From an uncultured Oscillospiraceae bacterium (GTDB lineage: Bacteria; Bacillota; Clostridia; Oscillospirales; Oscillospiraceae), in the NCBI GenBank assembly GCA_934597345.1, contig CAKTRJ010000008.1, forward strand, positions 1-64,000: DNA of 64,000 bases, in the 5' to 3' direction. The position numbers were made by a program, and so were the translations under genes. The notes beneath the pieces are model-generated. The model ran no database searches. It was not told the origin of the DNA and saw only the letters and a list, made by a program, of their open reading frames with translations. Below, in pieces: positions 57,426 through 64,000 of this stretch; the first letter of the stretch is position 1; every line of letters starts with the position of its first letter.

Positions 57426-57690
57426 GGCGTTCGAGCCGGAAAAAGTATCCGGGAAACGCGGGCACAGCGAGCATGGGACGGTGAAAGCCATGCGTCCGAC
57501 GCCCCGGCGAAGAACATCCGGCAAGCCGCAAGCCCAACAGGGGAGACCCTCAGTAAGCGCGCCGGAGCTGCCGCCCGTTATCGCGGCAAGGCTTTGTTGG
57601 AAGTCTGAATGAGTTCAAAGATAGGTGGCACCGCGGGTCACAGCAGCTCGCCCTATCACATTGCTGATCTTATTTTACAAGATCTGGAGG
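57426..57690 (+). ncRNA. T-box leader (asparagine type) upstream of asnB
   Basis: The T-box AGGTGGCACCGCGG is at 57623-57636. Stem I is closed near the specifier by GCCGGA (57435-57440) / TCCGGC (57517-57522). The specifier loop carries AGTA (57444-57447) opposite GAA (57509-57511), a loop-E pattern, then the codon AAC (57513-57515) followed by A. AAC reads asparagine, matching the downstream asparagine synthetase. A clear U-run terminator was not seen; ATCTTATTTT near 57666 is the best candidate. Confidence 0.92.
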
Positions 57691-57698
57691 ATCATAAA

Positions 57699-59279
57699 AT
57701 GTGTTCTATTATGGGTTATTGTGACGTTTGTACCGATACCGCCGCGTTTGCCGAGGGCTTTATGGAAACGGTCTCCCGCGGCCCCGACGACAGCCGCATC
57801 GTAGACACCGGCCACGGCTTGCTGGGCTTTCACCGTCTGGCCATCATGGGCCTGACGCCGGAGGGGATGCAGCCCTTCCAGATGGATGGCAGCTATGTGG
57901 TCTGCAACGGTGAGATCTACGGCTATGAGGCCTGCAAGGCCAAGCTGCTGAAAAAGGGCTATACCTTCTGCAGCGGCTCCGACTGTGAGATCCTGCTGCC
58001 GCTGTACAAGGAGTACGGCGTGGAGATGTTCAAAATGCTGGACGCGGAGTATGCCCTGATCCTGTTTGACGGCGAGACGAAGCAGTTCATCGCCGCCCGA
58101 GACCCTATCGGTATCCGCCCGCTGTACTACGGCTATGACAAGAAGGGCGTGATCGTCTTTGCCAGCGAGCCGAAGAATCTGGTGGGCATGTGCGATAAGG
58201 TCATGCCGTTCCCTCCGGGACATTACTACAAGGACGGCCAGTTCATCTGCTACGATGATATCGCAAAAGTAAAGCAGTTTTGCTATGACGATCTGGACAC
58301 CGTGTGCGCCAACATCCACGACAAGCTGGTGGCCGGTGTGAAGAAGCGGCTGGTGGCCGACGCCAAGGTAGGTTTCCTGCTGTCCGGCGGTCTGGATTCC
58401 TCGCTGGTGTGCGCCATCGCCGCCCGCGAGAGCAAAACGCCCATCCGCACCTTTGCCATCGGCATGCGGGAGGACGCCATCGACCTGAAATATGCCCGCA
58501 TCGTGGCCGACTATATCGGCAGCGACCATACCGAGGTCATCATGACCAAGGAGCAGGTGCTGGACTCCCTTGATTTCGTCATCAAGATGCTGGGCACCTT
58601 TGATATCACCACCATCCGGGCCAGCATGGGCATGTACCTGATGTGCAAGTGGATCCACGAGAACACCGACATCCGCGTGCTGCTGACCGGCGAGATCTCC
58701 GACGAGCTGTTCGGCTATAAGTACACCGACTTTGCGCCCTCTCCGGAGGCGTTTCAGGAGGAGGCGGAGAAGCGTATCCGTGAGCTGCACATGTACGATG
58801 TGCTCCGCGCCGACCGCTGCATCTCCGTCAACTCGTTGGAGGCCCGCGTGCCCTTCGGCGATTTGGACTTCGTCCGCTATGTACTGGCCATCGACCCCGC
58901 CAAGAAGGTCAACATTTACAGCAAGGGCAAATACCTGCTGCGCCACGCATTTGAAGGGGACTATCTGCCTTATGAGATTCTTTACCGGGAAAAGGCAGCC
59001 TTCTCCGACGCGGTGGGCCACTCCATGGTGGATCACCTGAAGGCCTTTGCCGAGGACTGCTATTCCGACGAGCAGTTCCAGCAGCGCCGCAAGCGCTTCT
59101 CCCATGCCCAGCCCTTTACCAAGGAATCGCTCCTTTACCGCGAGATATTTGAAAAATACTACCCCGGTCAGTCTGAGATGATCGTGGACTTCTGGATGCC
59201 CAACAAGAGCTGGAAGGGCTGCGATGTCAACGACCCCTCCGCCCGTGTGCTGTCCAACTACGGCGCCAGCGGGCAATAA
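57699..59279 (+). CDS. asnB: Asparagine synthase (glutamine-hydrolysing) B
   Basis: The 526-residue AsnB has an N-terminal class II glutaminase with catalytic Cys2 (MCSIMGY), RGPDDSRIVDTGHGLLGFHRLAIMG and VCNGEIY. The C-terminal synthetase has the ATP PP-loop LLSGGLDSSLV and GEISDELFGYKYTDFAPS. Length is normal. TGGAGGATCATAAA sets ATG 57699. The T-box upstream senses uncharged tRNA-Asn. With glnN supplying glutamine, the pair links ammonia capture to asparagine formation. Confidence 0.97.
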   Translation: MCSIMGYCDVCTDTAAFAEGFMETVSRGPDDSRIVDTGHGLLGFHRLAIMGLTPEGMQPFQMDGSYVVCNGEIYGYEACKAKLLKKGYTFCSGSDCEILLPLYKEYGVEMFKMLDAEYALILFDGETKQFIAARDPIGIRPLYYGYDKKGVIVFASEPKNLVGMCDKVMPFPPGHYYKDGQFICYDDIAKVKQFCYDDLDTVCANIHDKLVAGVKKRLVADAKVGFLLSGGLDSSLVCAIAARESKTPIRTFAIGMREDAIDLKYARIVADYIGSDHTEVIMTKEQVLDSLDFVIKMLGTFDITTIRASMGMYLMCKWIHENTDIRVLLTGEISDELFGYKYTDFAPSPEAFQEEAEKRIRELHMYDVLRADRCISVNSLEARVPFGDLDFVRYVLAIDPAKKVNIYSKGKYLLRHAFEGDYLPYEILYREKAAFSDAVGHSMVDHLKAFAEDCYSDEQFQQRRKRFSHAQPFTKESLLYREIFEKYYPGQSEMIVDFWMPNKSWKGCDVNDPSARVLSNYGASGQ

Positions 59280-59354
59280 ATCACAGGCACCGCCTTGACG
59301 GGGCCCTATCCCCGTTACGGCGTTTCTTTCGCCATAATCTCTCCTCAAATAAGT

Positions 59355-59395
59355 GCAGCACCGCATCTCCGTCTGGAAATGCGGTGCTGTGCTGT
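59355..59395 (+). terminator. Likely terminator after asnB
   Basis: AGCACCGCAT (59357-59366) / ATGCGGTGCT (59379-59388), 12-base loop, followed by a weak T-containing tail. A smaller ACGGGG/CCCCGT hairpin lies at about 59299-59318. Otherwise 59280-59531 holds only the next promoter. Confidence 0.6.
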
Positions 59396-59474
59396 TTATT
59401 TCCGGAAAAACAGGAAACCTTTTCCGAAAAACAGCGTCTATATAAGTAGAGGATACAACTCAACCATCCGTCGG

Positions 59475-59503
59475 TTGTTTTTGCCGGAGCAGTTCCATAA
59501 AAT
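59475..59503 (+). promoter_or_regulatory. Promoter of the small lipoprotein
   Basis: TTGTTT (59475-59480), 17-bp spacer, TAAAAT (59498-59503). Confidence 0.6.
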
Positions 59504-59531
59504 AGAGGCATAACGGGAAAGGGGATTGTCT

Positions 59532-59996
59532 ATGAAGCGTAAGAGCTTGCTGGCGGTGCTGATACTGGCCGTACTGCTGACATTGCCGGGCTGCGGCGGG
59601 GAGCTTCGGGCGGTGGAACGATGCGCCGAGCAATATTTACAGGCGTTCCAAACGGAGGGGATCGAAAAGGCGGTGGAATACTGCCATTTTGAAGCCAACG
59701 AGTTCTATACCCGGGATGCGCACCGGGACATGTATGTCCGCTCCGGCTGCGCGATTCAGGATTACAGGATCCGGGATATTCACAAGATCAACGATGGACT
59801 TTACGCCCTGAAGCTGGACTTGCAGGACGCGGGCGGCCAATGGAAGACCGTGTATAATTTCGTGGGCCGTATCGACGGGGCTTACCGCTATATCAACGGC
59901 GTCAGCCATATCCCCGAAGCGCTGCGGGACGGCTTTGCCCCGGAGATATACCGTACCACCGACATCAATATGATCACGGTACGGAAGATAGGATGA
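59532..59996 (+). CDS. Small lipoprotein, NTF2/SnoaL-like fold suspected
   Basis: This 154-residue protein has a lipobox LTLPGC (Cys21). The mature part starts with a helix AVERCAEQYLQAFQTEGIEKAVEYCHFEAN and continues with strands DYRIRDIHKINDGLYALKLDLQD and TVYNFVGRIDGAYRYINGVSHIP. That helix-then-sheet layout resembles NTF2-like domains. Function unknown. AAAGGGGATTGTCT precedes ATG 59532 (TTG 59526 is an unlikely alternative). Monocistronic, ended by a bidirectional terminator. Confidence 0.82.
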   Translation: MKRKSLLAVLILAVLLTLPGCGGELRAVERCAEQYLQAFQTEGIEKAVEYCHFEANEFYTRDAHRDMYVRSGCAIQDYRIRDIHKINDGLYALKLDLQDAGGQWKTVYNFVGRIDGAYRYINGVSHIPEALRDGFAPEIYRTTDINMITVRKIG

Positions 59997-60031
59997 GAAA
60001 AACGACAGGCATGTATGCCTGTCGTTTTTCT
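59996..60031. terminator. Bidirectional terminator, lipoprotein and DegV genes
   Basis: 17-base arms AGAAAAACGACAGGCAT / ATGCCTGTCGTTTTTCT with the T and A runs built in (59996-60012 / 60015-60031). Confidence 0.92.
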
Positions 60032-60034
60032 GTG

Positions 60035-60934
60035 TCATTCCATTTCAGGGCGCTCGTCGCCGTAGAAGAACACGGCTACCGTGCCGGGGCCGGCGTGGCT
60101 GCCGATGATGGTGCCGATGTCACAGATGCGGATCTTGCCCTTCAGGCGGGGGAAGCGCACCTCCAGCTGTGCGGCCAGCTGCTGGGCCAGATCAAGGCAC
60201 TGGGAGTGGCAGATCCAGCAGCGCTGGTCGTAATCGCGGCCGCCCTGGGCGTGCTGCTCCATGGTGTTCACCGTGGTCTCGATGGCCTTGTGCTTGCCCC
60301 GCACCTTGTCATAGGCCTTGATGGCGCCCTTGTTGTCCAGACGCATGATGGGGCAGATGTTCAGCACCGTGGCGATGGCGGCGGCAGCGCCGGACACACG
60401 GCCCGTGCGGCGGAACTGGGTCATATCGGTGGAGAAGAACTGGTGGTGTACCTTATTGCGGTTATCCAGCGTCCATTGGTAGGCATCCTCAATGGAAGCG
60501 CCCGCGTCGCGCATGTCGGCCACCGTATCCACCAGCAGGCCATAGCCGGAGGAGGAGCACAGGGTATCCACCACCAGCAGCTTCTGGCCGGGGTACTTCT
60601 CCCGCATCATGTTGGCGGCGATGAAGGCGTTGTGGATGGAGCCGGACTGGCCGGAGGTGAAGCCCAGGTGCAGCACATCGCCGCCCTGCTTCAGCAGTCC
60701 GTCAAAGAATTCGGCGTATTCAGCCACGTTGATCTGGCTGGTCTGGGGCAGCTTGCCCGCCGCCAGCATCTCATAGAAATGGGGCAGGGCGTTGGGATCA
60801 CGGCCCATGTCGTCCACATAGGTCACGTCATCCACCACATAGGTGTAAAAAAGAACCGGGATATGGCGGCTTTCCAGATAGCTGTAGGGCACATCCACGG
60901 TAGAGCAGCAGCTCAATGTAAAGTTACAAGACAT
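60035..60934 (-). CDS. DegV family fatty-acid-binding protein
   Basis: The 299-residue DegV/FakB-like protein binds a fatty acid for phosphorylation by FakA. Motifs: STVDVPYSYLESRHIPVLFYTYVVDDVTYVDD, KLPQTSQINVAEYAEFF, and LHLGFTSGQSGSIHNAFIAANMM. FRRTGRVSGAAAAIATVLNICPIM and GTIIGSHAGPGTVAVFFYG follow. Usual length. No fakA nearby. Divergent from aroF, with an inverted repeat in the shared region. Confidence 0.95.
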   Translation of the reverse strand: MSCNFTLSCCSTVDVPYSYLESRHIPVLFYTYVVDDVTYVDDMGRDPNALPHFYEMLAAGKLPQTSQINVAEYAEFFDGLLKQGGDVLHLGFTSGQSGSIHNAFIAANMMREKYPGQKLLVVDTLCSSSGYGLLVDTVADMRDAGASIEDAYQWTLDNRNKVHHQFFSTDMTQFRRTGRVSGAAAAIATVLNICPIMRLDNKGAIKAYDKVRGKHKAIETTVNTMEQHAQGGRDYDQRCWICHSQCLDLAQQLAAQLEVRFPRLKGKIRICDIGTIIGSHAGPGTVAVFFYGDERPEME

Positions 60935-61015
60935 AGTGTTGATTCTCCTTTCTCCTCAGCGCCATTATAGCAGGTTTACGGCTGTTGTCAATAATGTCCA
61001 ACGCTAAGAAATGTG

Positions 61016-61068
61016 ATATAGCATATTAGAATGGATGTGTTGCCAAGTGATGAAAAGTATGCTATATT
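61016..61068 (+). promoter_or_regulatory. aroF promoter with overlapping inverted repeat
   Basis: TTGCCA (61040-61045), 17-bp spacer, TATATT (61063-61068). Perfect 10-bp inverted arms ATATAGCATA (61016-61025) and TATGCTATAT (61058-61067); the right arm overlaps the -10, a possible repressor site. Confidence 0.65.
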
Positions 61069-61121
61069 AAATAGGTTGAGAACACAATTTGCCTGTTTGG
61101 GCTGATTTTCGGAGGCATTAT

Positions 61122-62123
61122 ATGCTGGTATTTATGAAACATGATACGCCGGAGGCGGCGATACGCTCGCTGGTGATCCAACTGAGCCGTGAGGGCATCG
61201 GCGTGGCCCGGGCGGGGAGCGCCGGACGGGCGCTGCTGACACTGGTGGGCCCCACGTGGACACTGGACGAGCAGCGGCTGCTGGCGCTGCCCTATGTGGA
61301 TGAGATGAAGCGCCTGACGCCGGTATGGCGGCTGGCGGATCGCAGAAACCATCCGGAGAACACGGTGGTGACAGTAGGGGAGACCCGGATCGGCGAGGGC
61401 TTCTGCCTGATGGCCGGGCCTTGCGCCATTGAGTCGGCGTTTCAGATGCAGTCGGTGGCCCGCTCTGTGAAGGCCGCCGGTGCGTCGATATTGCGGGGCG
61501 GCGCGTACAAGCCCCGTACCTCCCCCTATGCCTTTCAGGGCTTCGGCGCTCCGGCGCTGGAGCTGTTGGCCCAGACCGGAAAGGAGATGGGCCTGCCCAC
61601 CGTGTCGGAGATCACCGACGCGGCGCAGCTGCCGCAATTTGAGCATGTGGACATGTTACAGGTGGGCGCGCGGAACATGCAGAACTATGAGCTACTGCGG
61701 GCCTTGGGCGGACAGTCCAAGCCGGTGCTGCTGAAGCGGGCCGTTGGCGCCACGGTGGAGGAACTGCTGCAATCGGCGGAGTACATTCTGGCGGGCGGCA
61801 ATCCCAATGTGGTGCTGTGCGAGCGGGGTGTTCGCTCCTTTTCCCAGACCAGCCGGGCGGCACTGGATATCAGTGCCATCCCGGTGTTGAAGCAGATGAC
61901 CCATCTGCCGGTGGTCGTGGATCCCAGCCATGCGGCGGGGAGCGCGGCGCTGGTGCCGCCGCTGGCGCTGGCCGCCGTGGCGGCAGGCGCCGACGGCGTG
62001 ATGATTGAAGTACACGACCGGCCTGCCGCCGCCCTCAGCGACGCGGCCCAGTCCCTCAGCTGCACAGCCTTTGCGGAACTGGCAGAGAAGATTGCCAAGG
62101 TGCGTCAGGCCATTGAAGAATAA
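61122..62123 (+). CDS. aroF: 3-deoxy-7-phosphoheptulonate (DAHP) synthase, type I-beta
   Basis: The 333-residue first enzyme of the shikimate pathway condenses PEP with erythrose 4-phosphate. A short N-terminal ferredoxin-like regulatory domain (about 1-70) precedes the barrel. MAGPCAIES, GGAYKPRTSPYAFQG, EITDAAQLP, QVGARNMQNYELL, LLKRAVGAT, and VVVDPSHAAG mark metal and PEP sites. GGAGGCATT precedes ATG 61122. It is not clustered with other aro genes; a tautomerase gene follows after 47 bp. Confidence 0.97.
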   Translation: MLVFMKHDTPEAAIRSLVIQLSREGIGVARAGSAGRALLTLVGPTWTLDEQRLLALPYVDEMKRLTPVWRLADRRNHPENTVVTVGETRIGEGFCLMAGPCAIESAFQMQSVARSVKAAGASILRGGAYKPRTSPYAFQGFGAPALELLAQTGKEMGLPTVSEITDAAQLPQFEHVDMLQVGARNMQNYELLRALGGQSKPVLLKRAVGATVEELLQSAEYILAGGNPNVVLCERGVRSFSQTSRAALDISAIPVLKQMTHLPVVVDPSHAAGSAALVPPLALAAVAAGADGVMIEVHDRPAAALSDAAQSLSCTAFAELAEKIAKVRQAIEE

Positions 62124-62170
62124 CAGCCGGCGCATAAGCGCCGTGAAAATGATGACAGGAGGATATCACC

Positions 62171-62536
62171 ATGCCCCATGTTCACGTTACCGTTACCGGA
62201 AAGCACACCCGCGAGTGGAAGCAGGAACTGATGGATTTTGCCGCGGCCACCATCCACGCCAACACCAGCACACCGCTGAAGAATGTGTACGTCTATATCC
62301 ATGAAATGGACCCAGAGAACGTCCGCAAGACCGCGCCCATCGTGCGTATTGACTGGACCACCATCCCGGATCGTACTCAGGCGGCGAAAAACGCCATCAT
62401 GACGGCGCTGACCGACAAGCTGGCGGAAATCACGGGGGAGAATAAGATGGAGGAGATCAGCATCCTTATCAACGATATCCCGCTGGCCTGCGGCATGCTG
62501 GGCGGTATCTCACGTGCCGACAACTACGACTGGTGA
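62171..62536 (+). CDS. Fused two-domain tautomerase (4-oxalocrotonate tautomerase superfamily)
   Basis: This 121-residue protein is about twice the length of 4-OT subunits (60-62 aa). It starts MPHVHVTVTGKHTREWKQELMDFAAATIHANTSTPLKNVYVYIHEMD with the superfamily Pro directly after Met. A second beta-alpha-beta unit starts at IVRIDWTTIPDRTQAAKNAIMTALTDKLAEIT. The second unit has no free N-terminal Pro, so only the first can use the classic Pro base. Substrate unknown. Strong RBS CAGGAGGATATCACC. It may be cotranscribed with aroF. Confidence 0.88.
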   Translation: MPHVHVTVTGKHTREWKQELMDFAAATIHANTSTPLKNVYVYIHEMDPENVRKTAPIVRIDWTTIPDRTQAAKNAIMTALTDKLAEITGENKMEEISILINDIPLACGMLGGISRADNYDW

Positions 62537-62602
62537 GCAAGGCGGCAAGCAAAGAGAATGGACAAGGCCTCCCGGTGAGGGAAGCCTTGTATTGGATGCA
62601 AG

Positions 62603-62634
62603 CAGGCGTGACCGCAACGGTCACGCCTGTTTGT
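62603..62634 (+). terminator. Terminator after the tautomerase gene
   Basis: CAGGCGTGACC (62603-62613) / GGTCACGCCTG (62619-62629), then TTTGTC. Another hairpin (ACAAGGC ... GCCTTGT) lies at about 62564-62592. Confidence 0.75.
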
Positions 62635-62650
62635 CATTCACCTTGAGGCA

Positions 62651-62840
62651 GTTCCGTGCGAGAGCACGGAACAAAAAACCACCCGCTAGGCGGGTGGGAT
62701 TCAAGCTTAAGCAGGGCACTAGCCAAGAGTGATAGAATAATGGATGTTCAGGCCATTAAGACGATCAAAGGAGGAAGTGCCCTATGGCAAACAGTTTAGC
62801 ACACACGAAAGTACAGTTTACAAGGGACTACACAGGGTAG
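62651..62840 (+). mobile_element. Left end of an IS200/IS605-like element, interrupted
   Basis: Two perfect hairpins lie in the segment: GTTCCGTGC/GCACGGAAC (62651-62672) and CCACCCGC-TAG-GCGGGTGG (62679-62697). The second resembles the subterminal hairpins used by IS200-type TnpA. A strong RBS and the start of a tnpA-like ORF follow. The element is cut at about 62811, where unrelated sequence of the recombinase-bearing insert begins. Confidence 0.7.
62784..62840 (+). pseudogene. tnpA: IS200-type transposase TnpA, N-terminal stub
   Basis: After AAAGGAGGAAGTGCCCT the ORF reads MANSLAHTK and then diverges (VQFTRDYTG, stop). The first nine residues match the usual start of Firmicute IS200-like TnpA (NSLAHTKW...). 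The rest is missing, replaced by the terminal sequence of an inserted element. The remaining part of tnpA should lie at the other end of that insert, outside the window. Confidence 0.72.
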
Positions 62841-62842
62841 GT

Positions 62843-62872
62843 ATCTGACGGGAGGTGTTCCGCCCGTCAGAT
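62843..62872 (-). terminator. Hairpin at the recombinase stop codon
   Basis: Perfect 10-bp arms ATCTGACGGG (62843-62852) / CCCGTCAGAT (62863-62872). The minus-strand recombinase stop lies inside the stem. No T-run follows. Confidence 0.6.
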
Positions 62873-64000
62873 TTTCCATGTGATATTCAAGCTGTCGCTT
62901 GTGGCGGCTATGGTGGTAATCATCAAATCCACCACCCGCCGCTTGTCGTCAAAGGATACATTCTCCCAAGTGTCGAGATAGCCGGAAATCTGGCTGACCT
63001 GTTCCGGGCTGATGGCTTCCACCGTCAGTTCCGCTATCCTCGCCAGAAGTTCCTGCTTGCGCCCGTCCAGTTCCGCTATCTTCACATTCACATAGGAGAG
63101 CAGGACATTGTTTGCACCCGTCAGACTGTCCACCAGCTTTTCAATCTCGCTGTCCACATGAGCAAGATCCACTTGCAGTGCTGCAATTTTCGGGTTTGCC
63201 TTTGCCGCTTTCTTTCTGCTTGTCAGCGTCTTGTAGCTTGCCAGTTTCTTTACCATCTGCTGATAAACAACCGTTTCCAGTTCCGAAGTAATGATTTTCC
63301 CGCACCCTGGACAACTCTTGTTATCCAGCCGTTTCGTACAGCGAAGGTATTGCTTGCCGGAGGGATTGAAGATACTCATAAGAGCATACCCGCAATTCCC
63401 GCACTTGATTTTTCCCGCCAGCCATGTGTGGGTGGCTTTTCGGGCAGACTGGATTTTCATGTTGTTCATCAGCTTCTTGCGGCAGGTCAGCCAGATGTCG
63501 GAGGGGACAATGCCCTCATGGGGAGCCAGCACCAGCATTTGGTCTTTCAAGTCGTTCTTTTTGCTGGGCTTCACATCCCGCCCTTGATACAGATAGCAGC
63601 CATTCATGCCGGTAAAATCGGCAGCGTCATTGACAATGATTGTCCCTTGACTTTTGAAAAATTCGTACACATCAAGGTCTGCCTGCACATAGACAGGATT
63701 GCGTAACATCTGCGCCAGCGTGGGGCGTATCAGCTCTTTGCCATGGAACAAAATCCCCTGTTCGGCAAAGTACCGGGTAATGTCCCCGTAGGAAGTTGTG
63801 GGCTGGGCGTACATCTCAAACATCAGCCGGATATTGGCCGCTTCCTCCGGGTTTACCACCAGCTTCTTTGTGTTGATACCGTCCATCTTGATAGGCTCCG
63901 TATGGAAGCCGTAAGGGGCTTTCCCGCCCATCTTAAAGCCCCGCTGACTGCGGGAGTAGTAAGCGTCCGTTACCCGCTTCTGTATCGTTTCCCGTTCAAG
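62867..64000 (-). CDS. Large serine recombinase (C-terminal part, runs off the window)
   Basis: At least 377 residues are visible, and the frame is open to position 64000, so the N-terminal catalytic domain lies outside. Visible parts are the recombinase domain (GGKAPYGFHTEPIK ... RPTLAQMLRNPVY), the zinc ribbon KCGNCGYALM ... CTKRL-CPGC, and a coiled-coil segment (about residues 215-290 of the visible part). This is the TndX/TnpX-type integrase of conjugative or mobilisable elements. It lies at the very edge of the insert with its stop about 57 bp from the junction in tnpA, the usual position for the integrase of such an element. Confidence 0.93.
   Translation of the reverse strand, partial: LERETIQKRVTDAYYSRSQRGFKMGGKAPYGFHTEPIKMDGINTKKLVVNPEEAANIRLMFEMYAQPTTSYGDITRYFAEQGILFHGKELIRPTLAQMLRNPVYVQADLDVYEFFKSQGTIIVNDAADFTGMNGCYLYQGRDVKPSKKNDLKDQMLVLAPHEGIVPSDIWLTCRKKLMNNMKIQSARKATHTWLAGKIKCGNCGYALMSIFNPSGKQYLRCTKRLDNKSCPGCGKIITSELETVVYQQMVKKLASYKTLTSRKKAAKANPKIAALQVDLAHVDSEIEKLVDSLTGANNVLLSYVNVKIAELDGRKQELLARIAELTVEAISPEQVSQISGYLDTWENVSFDDKRRVVDLMITTIAATSDSLNITWKI

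Noticed and set aside
62843..62872. attL core of the inserted element
   Set aside because: The palindrome contains the recombinase stop and looks like a transcript-end hairpin; the junction with tnpA is about 30 bp to the left.
1..64000. CRISPR arrays, tRNA and rRNA genes
   Set aside because: No regularly spaced direct repeats, tRNA cloverleaf or rRNA sequence was recognised on either strand.

Overview
The window looks like a chromosomal stretch from a GC-rich, spore-forming, strictly anaerobic gut-type Firmicute, most plausibly Oscillospiraceae. The evidence is a spoIIGA-sigE sporulation pair, ferredoxin-dependent 2-oxoacid oxidoreductase genes, a type III glutamine synthetase, a glutamate synthase split over three genes, a glycine riboswitch, a T-box leader, IreB, strong AGGAGG ribosome binding sites, many U-tailed hairpin terminators, and polyproline or Cys-rich small ORFs of the kind seen in that family. 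No rRNA or tRNA gene was seen. Taxonomy is inferred from gene content only.

Layout. 1-3.3 kb: a secreted VWA adhesin-like protein, then a complete mini-gene for a 20-residue, four-cysteine peptide with its own promoter, RBS and terminator, then GC-rich intergenic repeats. 3.3-9.5 kb: a cassette of three small proline-rich proteins, nth, the rarA operon, spoIIGA-sigE, and an autoregulated-looking XRE regulator. 9.5-14.3 kb: an amino-acid fermentation locus (aminotransferase, P-loop ATPase, ferredoxin, VorB-type alpha, beta and gamma subunits). 14.3-24 kb: DedA-like protein, MBL-fold enzyme, GntR/ABC operon, NlpC/P60 hydrolase, ireB, upp, tsaB, tsaE and rodA. 24-28.5 kb: a PadR-controlled DUF2812 pair and a glycine-riboswitch-controlled alanine/glycine symporter. 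28.5-31.6 kb: a 279-bp element with 27-bp imperfect terminal inverted repeats (a MITE or a structured RNA), an MBL gene, DUF4180, SDR and GNAT genes. 31.6-38.3 kb: an AAA (MoxR-like) plus VWA pair, amidohydrolase, DUF1858, trmK, nif3-like, yebC. 38.3-41.4 kb: GNAT/TfoX genes and a frameshifted lipoprotein. 41.6-48.5 kb: a BMP-type nucleoside ABC importer, a doubly frameshifted YczE-like membrane protein, and a purine permease. 48.6-59.3 kb: a nitrogen-assimilation island. Leftward it carries gltB N-, middle and C-domain genes, glnA, an ANTAR regulator and a small ORF. Rightward it carries glnN (GSIII) and asnB. 59.5-62.5 kb: lipoprotein, DegV, DAHP synthase, a fused tautomerase. 62.6-64 kb: an IS200-like tnpA cut after about nine codons by an element encoding a large serine recombinase that runs off the window.

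How the parts fit. The nitrogen island controls both divergent operons through leader hairpins: an intrinsic terminator precedes gltB and another precedes glnN, asnB has an asparagine-type T-box (specifier AAC), and an ANTAR RNA-binding antiterminator is encoded in the gltB-glnA operon. The glycine riboswitch uses its P1 3' strand as the 5' strand of a terminator, so glycine should turn the transporter on. The best candidates for undescribed biology are the 20-aa peptide gene, the 279-bp TIR element, the proline-rich three-gene cassette, the AAA/VWA pair with a non-canonical Walker A, and the paired leader regulation in the nitrogen island.
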